Made by a program: the position numbers and the translations under genes. Below, piece after piece: positions 18,318 to 26,859 of a stretch of 64,000 nt of DNA. The stretch covers positions 186,001 through 250,000 of the forward strand of contig NZ_CP108474.1 of the NCBI RefSeq assembly GCF_036226445.1, read 5' to 3'. The notes beneath the pieces are model-generated. The model saw only the letters and a list, made by a program, of their open reading frames with translations. It did no database searches and had not been told where the DNA came from. Source of the DNA: Streptomyces sp. NBC_01255 (GTDB taxonomy: Bacteria; Actinomycetota; Actinomycetes; Streptomycetales; Streptomycetaceae). Numbering within the stretch: position 1 is the stretch's first letter; every line of letters begins with the position of its first letter.

Positions 18318-18466
18318 CGTACGCGGTCGACCGGATCGAGGAGGAGACCGCGTACCTCGCCTTCCACTTCCACTGGGGCATGGACGACATCCTCGACCTG
18401 GAGCACGCGGACCGGCGGAGGTACGTGGCACAGGTGGCCTCGCTGGTGGAGCGGTCGCAGGCATAA
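18314..18466 (+). CDS. Small DUF6760 / GpE-like tail assembly protein
   Basis: A 50-aa ORF too short for usual cut-offs. It starts at a GTG that overlaps the previous stop (GTGA). The protein MTYAVDRIEEETAYLAFHFH...WGMDDILDLEHADRRRYVAQ matches the small DUF6760-type proteins I recall from Streptomyces CIS loci and resembles phage GpE-like assembly chaperones (acidic-aromatic motif AFHFHWGMDDILDLE). Together with the preceding gene it mimics the two-part tail chaperone (G/GT, E/E') of myophages, but by overlapping genes and not by a programmed frameshift. Confidence 0.8.
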   Translation: MTYAVDRIEEETAYLAFHFHWGMDDILDLEHADRRRYVAQVASLVERSQA

Positions 18467-18496
18467 GGGCTTTACGGGGAAGGGAGGGCGGAGAGG

Positions 18497-21370
18497 ATGG
18501 GCATGTTCGGGAAGTGGCGGGCGCGGAAGTCGCCCGGGGCGGAGGCCGGTGCCTCCGAGGAGAGCGCGGCGCCCGTCGCCCGCGCCACGGCGCCCGGCGA
18601 CGCCTGGCGGGCGCTGCCGCCCGTACAGCGGGTCGTCGACGCCCCGCGCACCATCGCGGAGCACGGCTTCGCCGCGTCGCTCGCGACCCACTGGAACCCC
18701 TCCTTCCAGACCGACCTCGGCCACGGCGCGGTGCCGGACGCACCCGGCGGCCTGCTCCTGGACGCGGTGCGGCCCGTACCCCGGCAGGCGCCCCGCCCGG
18801 AGGGAACGGAACCGCCGGAACTGCCGGGTCTGCGACTTCCGGTGGCGGGAACGGCGTCCGGCGCGGCCGCGGACGCGTCCGCGACGAGCGGTGTACGAAC
18901 GGTGGCGCCGGCGGCCGTGCAGCGCGCGGCCGCCCCTTCGGGCGTACGGAGCACGGGGACGGGTGACCGCCCGGTACGGAGTGAGGCTGCGTCCGCTCCT
19001 GTACGGGGGGACAGCGCGCCCCGCGTGACCGGGCGCACGGACGCGACCCGATCAGCTCCCCCGTCCGGGTCGCCCAAACCCTCATCCTCACCCTCACCGT
19101 CCACGTCTCCCTCACCTTCACGGTCCACGTCTCCGTCGGCCTCTCCGTCCGCGCCCTCGACCCGGCCGGCTCCCCGGGCGGCGGTTCAGCGGGCCGCCGC
19201 TCCCGTACGGACGACGGGGCCGTCCGTCCCCGAGGCCGAGGCCGCTGTATCGGCCGTCGCGCCCGTCGGCGAGACCGGCAGTGGCCCCCGTCGGGGAACG
19301 CCGACAACCAGTGCCGCACCCCCAGGACCCGTCCGGCCCGCGCCGCCTGTCCGGCCCGCGCCGCCTGTCCGGCGCTCGCCGCTGGTCTCCGCGCGACCCG
19401 TGCAACCGCCCCGGCTCCTGGCCCCGGCCGGCACCGCGCGGCCCGGTGGCACGGCCGCGCCGGGTACGGCGCCCGTCCAGCGGGCGGCGACCCCTTCGCG
19501 TACGCCCGAAGGCGGCTCGACCGCCCCGGCCGCCGTGCCGCCCCTCACCGCACCGGGGCCCTCCGCTCCCGTGCGGTCCCAGAACGTCCCGGGCTCCGCT
19601 CCCCCGGCGGGGCCCGGGACACCCTCCACCACGGTCGGCACGCCCGCCTCTCCCGTGCAGCGCCGTCCTCCTGTACGCCGCTCACGGCGCGCCCCGGGCG
19701 CCGACTGGAACACGACGGCGTCCACCCCGCCGCCTCCGGCAACCCCGGCACCCCCGGCACCCCTGGCGAGCGAGGCACCCACCACGTCCGTACAGCCGAC
19801 GACGCCGGCCTCACCCGCACACCCCGCCACCGCAGCCCCCCGTGCGACCCCGCCGGCCCGTCCGACCCCGGCCACCGCGACGCCCCCCACCGGCCCCGAA
19901 CACGGCGCGACCGTGCAGCGCTCCGCCACCGTGCCGGCACCTCCCGCCGCCCCGACCGGCCCGGTCAACCCGACGACCCCGGCCTCACCCGCGCGCCCGG
20001 CCACCGAAAGCCCCCGTGCGAACCCGCCGGCCCGTCCGACCCCGGCCACCGCGACACCTCCTGCCGAGCCCGGACTCGGCACGACCGTGCAACGCGCCGC
20101 CACCGTGCCCACACCTCCCGCCGGCCCGGTCAGGCCGACGACGACGGCGGCGGCGAACCCTGCGACCCGGCCGGGCCCTGCCGCCGCGACGCCTCCGGCG
20201 CGGCCGGGACTCGGGGCGCCCCTGCGGCGCGCTGCCCCCGACGCACCCGCGCCGCTTGCAACTCCCGCGCCGCGGCGGGCTCCCATCGGGGCGCCGATCA
20301 CGCGCGCGGCCGCAAGCTCCGACGCCTCCCGCCCCGGCGAAGCCACAGCCGCGCCCGAGTCGGCACCGGTCCAACGGGCGGCAGCGCCTCGTCCTCCCGT
20401 TCCGGGGACTCCGGACACGCCGGCTGTGCACGGTCAAGGCGCCCCCGGGAATCCCCGTACCACCAGCACCGCGCTCGGCCACCCGTCCCGTCCGGCCGAG
20501 CCGGGTTCCTCGGCGACCCCGAAGCGGCCCGGGGGCACCGCGCCTCTCCCTCCTGTCGTCCAGCGCGCCGCTTCGACCTCGATCGTCTCTCCGGCTTCCC
20601 CGACCACCGCGACCCTCCCCACCGGCCCAGGCCCCTCGGCCGCCCCGGCACCAGCAGCGGCCCCGTCACGGACCAGCCCCACCGCGCCCCGCGCCACCTC
20701 CACGCCCGTCCCGCTGGTCACCGTGACCGACCTCCCCCGGGCCACGGCACCCACCGTGCAGCGCCGGTCCGCGCGTCCGCTCGCCTCCGACCGGCCGCTC
20801 GCCCCGAACCTCCCGGGCCCCGCAGGCGCCCCCACCGTCCCCACCGTCCCCGACGTACGCACCGGACCCGGCCACCGCGCGGCGGCCGCGTCGCTCCCCG
20901 CCGTTCCCCTCGTCACACCGGCGCCCACCCCCACCGTCCAGCGCAGCGCCGCCCCGGCTCCCGCCGTCAACGCACGGCCCGTCGTGCCGATCGGCCCGCC
21001 CGCTGCCGCGCGGCCCGTCGCCCGACCCGTGTCGGTCCAACGCCAGAGCGCTCCCGTGACGGCTCCGACCGTCGCTCCCGCGGCGCCCGCCCCCGCTCAG
21101 CCCCCCGCTCCTCGGGCCGCGCCCCCGACCGCCCAGGCACCGCCGGCCCCCCGCGCCACCACGGTCACCCGCACCGCCGCCCCCGGGCCGCCCACCGTGC
21201 AGCGCAGCGCCACCACCCCGGCCGCCGCTCCCCTGCCCGCCGACGGCGAATCACCCACGCAGCTCGACGAGTTGGCCCGTCGGCTCGTCACCCCGCTCTC
21301 CCGTCTCCTGCGCGCAGAGCTCCGTGCCGACCGCGAACGGGTGGGCCGTCTCCGGGACCACGGCCACTGA
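18497..21370 (+). CDS. 957-aa Pro/Ala-rich VQR-repeat protein in the tape-measure position
   Basis: A large low-complexity protein of 957 aa. Residues 1-100 are ordered-looking (MGMFGKWRARKSPG; FAASLATHWNPSFQTDLGHG). Residues 110-910 are dominated by P, A, T, R and S, with 13 occurrences of VQR, mostly VQRAA or VQRSA. The last 40 residues form a helical, charged tail (LARRLVTPLSRLLRAELRAD). Coding is supported by start and stop spacing and by repeats that keep frame (periods of 174 and 165 bp). It follows the tail assembly genes, where phages place the tape measure, yet it lacks long helical coiled coil and transmembrane segments. It could be an unusual tape measure, a tube-lumen cargo or carrier, or an adaptor. 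ATG 18497 or 18503 are both possible. The role is not established. Confidence 0.8.
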   Translation: MGMFGKWRARKSPGAEAGASEESAAPVARATAPGDAWRALPPVQRVVDAPRTIAEHGFAASLATHWNPSFQTDLGHGAVPDAPGGLLLDAVRPVPRQAPRPEGTEPPELPGLRLPVAGTASGAAADASATSGVRTVAPAAVQRAAAPSGVRSTGTGDRPVRSEAASAPVRGDSAPRVTGRTDATRSAPPSGSPKPSSSPSPSTSPSPSRSTSPSASPSAPSTRPAPRAAVQRAAAPVRTTGPSVPEAEAAVSAVAPVGETGSGPRRGTPTTSAAPPGPVRPAPPVRPAPPVRRSPLVSARPVQPPRLLAPAGTARPGGTAAPGTAPVQRAATPSRTPEGGSTAPAAVPPLTAPGPSAPVRSQNVPGSAPPAGPGTPSTTVGTPASPVQRRPPVRRSRRAPGADWNTTASTPPPPATPAPPAPLASEAPTTSVQPTTPASPAHPATAAPRATPPARPTPATATPPTGPEHGATVQRSATVPAPPAAPTGPVNPTTPASPARPATESPRANPPARPTPATATPPAEPGLGTTVQRAATVPTPPAGPVRPTTTAAANPATRPGPAAATPPARPGLGAPLRRAAPDAPAPLATPAPRRAPIGAPITRAAASSDASRPGEATAAPESAPVQRAAAPRPPVPGTPDTPAVHGQGAPGNPRTTSTALGHPSRPAEPGSSATPKRPGGTAPLPPVVQRAASTSIVSPASPTTATLPTGPGPSAAPAPAAAPSRTSPTAPRATSTPVPLVTVTDLPRATAPTVQRRSARPLASDRPLAPNLPGPAGAPTVPTVPDVRTGPGHRAAAASLPAVPLVTPAPTPTVQRSAAPAPAVNARPVVPIGPPAAARPVARPVSVQRQSAPVTAPTVAPAAPAPAQPPAPRAAPPTAQAPPAPRATTVTRTAAPGPPTVQRSATTPAAAPLPADGESPTQLDELARRLVTPLSRLLRAELRADRERVGRLRDHGH
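19796..20260 (+). repeat. In-frame tandem repeat in the VQR protein gene
   Basis: Three successive units begin at about 19796, 19970 and 20135 (steps of 174 and 165 bp, i.e. 58 and 55 codons). The first two share PTTPASP, PPARPTPATATPP and TVQR(S/A)ATVP blocks; the third is degenerate and has LRRAA in place of VQRAA. This indicates expansion by in-frame duplication. Confidence 0.75.
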
Positions 21371-21450
21371 CCGGACGTCGCCCGGCCACCGACCCCGCCA
21401 CCGCCCGGCCTCCGCCCGACCCCGACCGAACTACCGAGAGAACCGCCACC

Positions 21451-21888
21451 ATGCCGACGCAGCAGGACCCCGCATCCACCGTCTTCTTCAAGCTCACGAT
21501 CGACGGCCAGGACCTCGGCCTGTTCAACGGCTGCGACGGCCTCTCCTCCGAGGTGGAGGTGGAGCAGCGCCACGAGGGCGGCATCAACGGATTCGTCTGG
21601 CAGCTCCCCACGCGCGTCACCTTCTCCACCATCCGCCTCACCCGCCCCCTCACCCCCGACACCGCCAAGGTGGCCGCCTGGATCTCGTCCCTGGCCACCG
21701 GCATCACCCGTCCGACAGCGCAGATCGCGGCCCTGCGCGCCGACGGTTCGATCGTCGCCCAATGGGGTCTGGTCGAGGTGCTGCCGGTCCGCTGGACCGG
21801 TCCGACACTCGACCCGGCGAGCCCGGCCGTCGCCACCGAGACCCTGGAGATCGCGCACCACGGGTTCACCGACGCGGGAGGCGCCTGA
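21451..21888 (+). CDS. Second tube-like protein (T4 gp19 family; Afp5/Pvc5-like)
   Basis: A 145-aa gp19-like tube protein, divergent from the major tube: VFFKLTIDGQDLGLFNGCDGL, then EVEVEQRHEGGINGFVWQLP and the closing strand ATETLEIAHHGFTDAGGA. In contractile injection systems, extra tube paralogues form the first rings that join the tube to the spike-hub complex. The gene sits between the tape-measure-position gene and the LysM hub gene (one base apart), which matches that interface role. Confidence 0.85.
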   Translation: MPTQQDPASTVFFKLTIDGQDLGLFNGCDGLSSEVEVEQRHEGGINGFVWQLPTRVTFSTIRLTRPLTPDTAKVAAWISSLATGITRPTAQIAALRADGSIVAQWGLVEVLPVRWTGPTLDPASPAVATETLEIAHHGFTDAGGA

Positions 21889-21889
21889 G

Positions 21890-22630
21890 ATGGCCGGCCT
21901 CCTGGGCGCCCTGGCCGCGCGCGGACTCTCGCGCGCCTCACTCGCCATCCATCAGCCGCCCACCGATCTCGGCGGCTCCATCGGCGGCAGGCTGGGCGAG
22001 GTGAAGTTCCAGTTCAACCCGGACCAACTCCAGTTGAGCCGGTCCGCGAACTGGCACACCGAGCCTGCCGTCGCGTACACGCGGGGCGCGCCGCCGAAGT
22101 TCACCGGCAGCCAGCCGGCCCAGCTCCAGCTGGACGTCTTCCTCGACCGCTCCGGCGACCCGACCTCCAACGACGTGCAGCAGCAGGTCGAACTGCTGCT
22201 GTCCTGCTGCGAGGTGACCCAGCAGAGCATCAGCGCGAAGGCGCCGTCGCCGCCGTGGGTGAAGTTCTCCTGGGGGTCGTTCTCGACGGTGCGGTTCGTC
22301 GCGTACGTCACCTCCGTCTCCGCCACGTACACCCTCTTCAGCCCCAGCGGCATTCCGATCCGCGCCACGTGTTCGCTCTCGCTCACCGAGGTCTCCACCG
22401 CCACCAAAGGGCAGAACCCGACCTCGGGCGCACTGTCGGCCCGTCGTGTGCACCGCACGGTCGCCGGGGACTCCCTGGCCTCTCTGGCCTGGCGGGAGTA
22501 CGGCGACGCGACCCGCTGGCGGGTCATCGCCGAGGCGAACGGCATCGACGACCCGATGCGGCTGCGCCCCGGCACGGAACTGCTGCTCCCGTCCACCACC
22601 GAAACGCCGGAGACCGAGGGCACCTCATGA
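21890..22630 (+). CDS. CIS hub/baseplate protein with C-terminal LysM (Afp7/Pvc7, gp53-like)
   Basis: A 246-aa baseplate protein. Residues 30-180 form a tube-adaptor domain (GEVKFQFNPDQLQLSRSANWH; FTGSQPAQLQLDVFLDRSGD), and the C-terminus is a LysM motif (VHRTVAGDSLASLAWREYGD; NGIDDPMRLRPGTELLLP). This arrangement is typical of the T4 gp53 / Afp7-type protein that clamps the hub to the inner tube; here LysM is a structural fold and need not bind peptidoglycan. The stop overlaps the next ATG (ATGA). It belongs to the structural operon. Confidence 0.88.
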   Translation: MAGLLGALAARGLSRASLAIHQPPTDLGGSIGGRLGEVKFQFNPDQLQLSRSANWHTEPAVAYTRGAPPKFTGSQPAQLQLDVFLDRSGDPTSNDVQQQVELLLSCCEVTQQSISAKAPSPPWVKFSWGSFSTVRFVAYVTSVSATYTLFSPSGIPIRATCSLSLTEVSTATKGQNPTSGALSARRVHRTVAGDSLASLAWREYGDATRWRVIAEANGIDDPMRLRPGTELLLPSTTETPETEGTS

Positions 22631-24444
22631 GCGAGAAGACCTTCACCACCGTCCTGCACGTGCAGCTCGACGGCACGCCGCTCCCGGATCCGCTCGCGGT
22701 CCGGCTCACGGAGGGCTGGGTGGACGCGAGCGTCAATGTCCCCTCCGCCTTCCAGCTGACCTTCAGCGACAAGGACGGCACCCTCACTGCGAAGTTCCCC
22801 TACCTGAAGGTCGGCGCCATGGCGGTGCTGTCGCCGTTCACCGACGGACGGCTCGGCGAGCCCATGCTGACCGGGGAGGTCACCGCCGTCGAGGTGGACG
22901 CGTCACCGGGCCACGGGCGGTACCTGATCGTGCGCGGGTACGACCCCGGGCACCGGCTCCTGCGCAGCCGGCGCGTCGAGGGCTACCCGAACATGACCGC
23001 CTCCGACATCGTCCGGAAGCTCGCCGCCCTCAACCGGATCCCGCTCGGCAAGGTCGACGCCACCCCGACGGTGTACGAGCTGGCGACCCAGCCCAACATC
23101 ACCGACTGGGACTTCCTGTCCCGGCTCGCGCGCGAGAACGACGTCCGGCTCTCGCTCGACCCGGCGGGCCGGCTCGTCTTCGCCGCCCTGCCCCCGGCGT
23201 CCTCCGCGCCGGCCGACACCACGCCGGCCGCGCAGAGCCCGTACGTCCTGGACTTCGGCTCCAACACGCTGCACAGCCGGGTCTCGGTGACGGCCGCCGG
23301 GCAGGTCGGGAAGGTCGACGTGCGGGGCTGGGATCCCCGGACGAAGCAGGCGCTGGCCTCGCCGACCCCTGCCCTGGCGAGCCGGGACATCGTCTCCGAC
23401 ATCACTCCCGCGCAGCTCGTCGCGCCCTTCGGTCCGGCGGAACTCGCCGCGACCGGAACGCCGTTCACCACGCAGTCGGAGGTGGCGCAGGCCGCCGCCG
23501 CGCTCGCGGACGACGTCACCGGCTCGTTCGCGGAGGTCGAGGTCGCCGTCACCGGCAATCCCGCGCTGAAGCCGGGGCAGCCGGTGGCCGTGAAGGGCGC
23601 GGGCTTCCCCTTCGAGGGGCGCTACACCGCGACCGGGGTGCGCCATGTCTTCGCCTCGGGGCGGCAGTTCACCACCTGGCTGACGGTGTCCGGGCGGCAG
23701 TTCCGTTCCCTGTACGGGACGGCTTCCGGCGGCGGCGAGCCGGCGCCGCCCATGCCGGGCGTCGCGGTGGCGCTGGTCACGAACACGAAGGACCCGCTGT
23801 CGCTCGGCCGGGTCAGGCTGCGCTTCCCGTGGCTGTCGGCGACGTACGAGAGCGGCTGGTGCCGGGTCGCCCAGCTGGGCGGTCGCGGGGGCGGCGGTCT
23901 CGTCCTGCCCGAAGTGGACGACGAGGTGCTGTGCGCCTTCGACCGGGGGTCGCTTGAGCACCCCTACGTCCTGGCGGGGCTGTACAACGGCGTCGACCGG
24001 CACACCCCGGCCACCGACCGCGTACCGCCGGTCGATCCGACGAGCGGTCGGGTCCAGTGGCGGGCCCTGACGTCCCGTACCGGTCACACCGTGGAGCTGC
24101 GCGAGGAGGGCGGCCGGACGCGCGCCTCGCACGGGATCCGGCTGCGGACCGCGAAGGGGGGACTGAGCGTCGAGCTGAACGAGGCCCGGACGACCCTGAC
24201 CATCGACAGCGACGGGACGGTCACGATCTCCGGGGCGCGGGGGGTGACGATCGAGTCGGGGACGGATCTGACGCTCTCCGCGAAGGGGCTGATCACCCTC
24301 GACGCGGGGCGCGGCGTGGACATCAAGGCGGGCATGAGGTTCAAGGTCTCGGCGCTGACCCAGGTCGCCGTCAACACCATGACCTTCAACACCACGACGC
24401 CCCCGCTGCTCAACCCCGTCGCCGCGGCCGCGCCGCTGATCTGA
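22627..24444 (+). CDS. VgrG-like spike/hub protein (gp27-gp5 fusion)
   Basis: A 605-aa spike protein. The N-terminal 370 residues are the hub (phage late control D / gp27 type: FTTVLHVQLDGTPLPDPLAV; EVDASPGHGRYLIVRGYD). An OB-fold gp5 domain follows at about 375-470 (VALVTNTKDPLSLGRVRLRF to LEHPYVLAGLYNG), then a short beta-helix made of T/V/I-rich repeats ending before the C-terminus. The frame opens at 22255, but MSEKTFTT at 22627 overlaps the previous stop and is the true start. No lysozyme insert is visible, and no separate PAAR tip gene is found in the locus. Confidence 0.92.
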   Translation: MSEKTFTTVLHVQLDGTPLPDPLAVRLTEGWVDASVNVPSAFQLTFSDKDGTLTAKFPYLKVGAMAVLSPFTDGRLGEPMLTGEVTAVEVDASPGHGRYLIVRGYDPGHRLLRSRRVEGYPNMTASDIVRKLAALNRIPLGKVDATPTVYELATQPNITDWDFLSRLARENDVRLSLDPAGRLVFAALPPASSAPADTTPAAQSPYVLDFGSNTLHSRVSVTAAGQVGKVDVRGWDPRTKQALASPTPALASRDIVSDITPAQLVAPFGPAELAATGTPFTTQSEVAQAAAALADDVTGSFAEVEVAVTGNPALKPGQPVAVKGAGFPFEGRYTATGVRHVFASGRQFTTWLTVSGRQFRSLYGTASGGGEPAPPMPGVAVALVTNTKDPLSLGRVRLRFPWLSATYESGWCRVAQLGGRGGGGLVLPEVDDEVLCAFDRGSLEHPYVLAGLYNGVDRHTPATDRVPPVDPTSGRVQWRALTSRTGHTVELREEGGRTRASHGIRLRTAKGGLSVELNEARTTLTIDSDGTVTISGARGVTIESGTDLTLSAKGLITLDAGRGVDIKAGMRFKVSALTQVAVNTMTFNTTTPPLLNPVAAAAPLI

Positions 24445-24457
24445 GGAGGACCGTCCC

Positions 24458-24856
24458 ATGAGTGAGCACTTCGTCGGCGCGGGCTGGGCCTTCCCGCTGC
24501 GCACCGGTCCGAGCGGGTCCATCGCGCTCGTCCGGCGCGACCGCGAGATCGAGGAGTCGATGCGCCTGGTGCTGGCGACGGCACCGGGCGAACGGCCGAT
24601 GCGGCCCGAATTCGGCTGTGCGGTGCACGAGTTGGTGTTCTCTCCGGTCAACGACGCGACGATGGGCCGGGTCCGGTACGAGGTGATGTCCTCGCTCGAC
24701 CGCTGGGAGCCGCGCATCGAGGTGGAGGACGTCACGGTCGCCCCCGCGCCCACGGATCCGACCACGCTGTACATCGACGTCCGTTACCGGGTGCGCGGCG
24801 CCAACAACCCGCGCAATCTCGTCTTCCCGTTCTACGTCATCCCCTCCGAGGACTGA
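24458..24856 (+). CDS. Baseplate wedge protein, gp25-like
   Basis: A 132-aa gp25/lysozyme-like-fold baseplate subunit (GPW_gp25 family) that nucleates the sheath on the baseplate. Features: GWAFPLRTGPSGSIALVRRD, IEESMRLVLATAPGERPMRPEFGC (the EPR-like core, here with RPEFGC), and the closing VRYRVRGANNPRNLVFPFYV. AGGAGG stands before the ATG. The gene lies 13 bp after the spike gene and 11 bp before the baseplate J gene. Confidence 0.93.
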   Translation: MSEHFVGAGWAFPLRTGPSGSIALVRRDREIEESMRLVLATAPGERPMRPEFGCAVHELVFSPVNDATMGRVRYEVMSSLDRWEPRIEVEDVTVAPAPTDPTTLYIDVRYRVRGANNPRNLVFPFYVIPSED

Positions 24857-24867
24857 AAGAGCCACCC

Positions 24868-26859
24868 ATGGCCCTGCCCGCACCCCATCTCGACGACCGC
24901 CGCTTTCAGCAGTTCGTCGACGACGCCAAGCGCTACATCCAGCAGGCGTGCCCCGAGTGGACCGACCACAACGTCTCGGACCCGGGCGTCACACTGGTGG
25001 AGGCCGTCGCGCACATGGCGGACCAGCTCGTCTACCGCCTCAACCGGGTCCCGGAGAAGAACCACCTGGCGTTCCTGGACCTCCTTGGCGTGACGCTCTT
25101 CCCGCCCGCCGCAGCCCGCGCCGAGATCACCTTCCGGCTCTCCGCGCCGCAGCCCGAGCCGGTGCTGCTGCCCGCCGGCACGGAAGTCTCCACCGGGCGT
25201 ACGGAGACGGAGGAGGCCGTGGTCTTCGCGACGAGCTCCGATCTGACCGTCGTGCCCTGCGAGTTGACCCATCTGCTGCGGCAGGAGGCGGGGGGCACGC
25301 CCGAGGACCGCTCGCAGGACCTCAGGGGCGGCGAGGACGTCGCCGCCTTCTCTCCTCTGCCGCGCATCGGCGACCTGCTGCTCCTCGGGCTCTCGGCTGC
25401 CGTGCCGGACTGTGTGCTCGTCCTCGACCTGGACAGCCGTGTCGACGGCGTCGGCGTGGACCCGCGCCGGCCTCCGCTCGTGTGGGAGGCGTGGACGGCG
25501 GCCGAGGGATGGACGGCGTGCGAGGTCGACGAGGACTCCACGGGCGGGCTCAACCGGCCCGGCGAGGTGGTGCTGCACATGCCGTCGGGGCACGCGGTCT
25601 CGCGGCTCGGCGGGCACGCGGCGGGCTGGGTGCGCTGCCGGGTCGTGGACGCCGCCGAGGGGCTTCCGTCCTACAGCGAGTCGCCGACCGTGCGGGCGGC
25701 GGGCGCGTTCACCATCGGCGGCACGGTCCGCGCGGCGCACGCCGAGACCGTGCGGAGCGAGCAGCTCGGCGAGTCCGAGGGCGTCCCCGGGCAGCGGGTG
25801 CGGCTCGCGCACGCGCCGGTCGTGGACCGGCCGCCCCTGCTCCTCCAGGTCGCGGAGCGGGCGACGGGCGGGGTCACGGACGAGGAGGACCCCGACGGTG
25901 GCTGGGAGGAGTGGCACGTGGTCCGCGACTTCGCCTCGTCGCGGCCCGGCGACCGGCACTACACGCTGGACGCGACGACCGGCGAGATCGCCTTCGGCCC
26001 GTGTGTACGCCAACCGGACGGCACGCTGCGGCAGTTCGGGGCCGTGCCGCCGAAGGGTGCGGCGATCCGAGCGGCCCGGTACGGGACTGGTGGCGGCCGG
26101 GCGGGCAATGTGGCCCGATCCACGATCACCGTGCTCCGCAGCTCCATCCCGTACATCGCGCGGGTCGAGAACCGCGAGGCGGCGCGCGGTGGGGTCGACG
26201 GGGAGACCGTCGAGGAGGCGAAGACCCGCGCGCCGATCACCCTGCGGGCGCAGGAGCGGGCCGTCACCGCCCGCGACTACGAGGAGCTGGCGCGGCGCGC
26301 CGCGCCCGAGGCGGCGCGGATCGCCTGCCTCGCGGCGGACGCGGCCGAGGCCGGCGAGAACGCGGTCCGGGTCCTGGTCGTCCCGCAGGCGGTGCCGGAC
26401 CGGGGCGGGCGGCTGCGGTTCGAGCAGCTCGTGCCGGGCGACGAGCTCCTGTCGCGGGTGACGGGTTTCCTGGACGAGCGGCGGCCGCTGGGCACCCGGC
26501 TCGCCGTGGGGCCGCCGTTCTACCAGGGGGTGACGGTGGTGGCGACGCTGCACTCCTTCCGGGCGGCCGAGGCGGAGCGCGTACGGGCCGAGGCGCTGGA
26601 CACGCTGTACGCGTACCTGGACCCGCTGACGGGCGGGGCGCACGGCGAGGGCTGGCCGTTCGGGCGTCCGCTGCGGGCCGGGGAGGTCTTCGCGGCGCTC
26701 CAGCGGGTGCCGGGCGTGGAGCTGGTGGACGAGGTCCTGCTGCATCCGGCCGATCCGCTGACGGGCCGGCGCGGCGACACGACGGACCGGATCGAGCTGG
26801 CGCCGTCGGCGCTGCTCTTCCCGTTCGACCACCGCGTGCGTGTGATCGAGGCGCGGTGA
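24868..26859 (+). CDS. Baseplate J-like protein (Afp11/Pvc11, gp6-like)
   Basis: A 663-aa baseplate wedge protein of the baseplate J / gp6 family. It shows the N-terminal core with WTDHNVSDPGVTLVEAVAHMADQLVYRLNRVPEKNHLAFLD (split motif: DPGVTL, LVYRLNRV), a long insertion domain, and the C-terminal J domain (VTARDYEELARRAAPEAARI; YLDPLTGGAHGEGWPFGRPL). It forms the baseplate ring together with the tail protein I subunit encoded by the next gene, whose GTG overlaps this stop (GTGA). Confidence 0.92.
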   Translation: MALPAPHLDDRRFQQFVDDAKRYIQQACPEWTDHNVSDPGVTLVEAVAHMADQLVYRLNRVPEKNHLAFLDLLGVTLFPPAAARAEITFRLSAPQPEPVLLPAGTEVSTGRTETEEAVVFATSSDLTVVPCELTHLLRQEAGGTPEDRSQDLRGGEDVAAFSPLPRIGDLLLLGLSAAVPDCVLVLDLDSRVDGVGVDPRRPPLVWEAWTAAEGWTACEVDEDSTGGLNRPGEVVLHMPSGHAVSRLGGHAAGWVRCRVVDAAEGLPSYSESPTVRAAGAFTIGGTVRAAHAETVRSEQLGESEGVPGQRVRLAHAPVVDRPPLLLQVAERATGGVTDEEDPDGGWEEWHVVRDFASSRPGDRHYTLDATTGEIAFGPCVRQPDGTLRQFGAVPPKGAAIRAARYGTGGGRAGNVARSTITVLRSSIPYIARVENREAARGGVDGETVEEAKTRAPITLRAQERAVTARDYEELARRAAPEAARIACLAADAAEAGENAVRVLVVPQAVPDRGGRLRFEQLVPGDELLSRVTGFLDERRPLGTRLAVGPPFYQGVTVVATLHSFRAAEAERVRAEALDTLYAYLDPLTGGAHGEGWPFGRPLRAGEVFAALQRVPGVELVDEVLLHPADPLTGRRGDTTDRIELAPSALLFPFDHRVRVIEAR

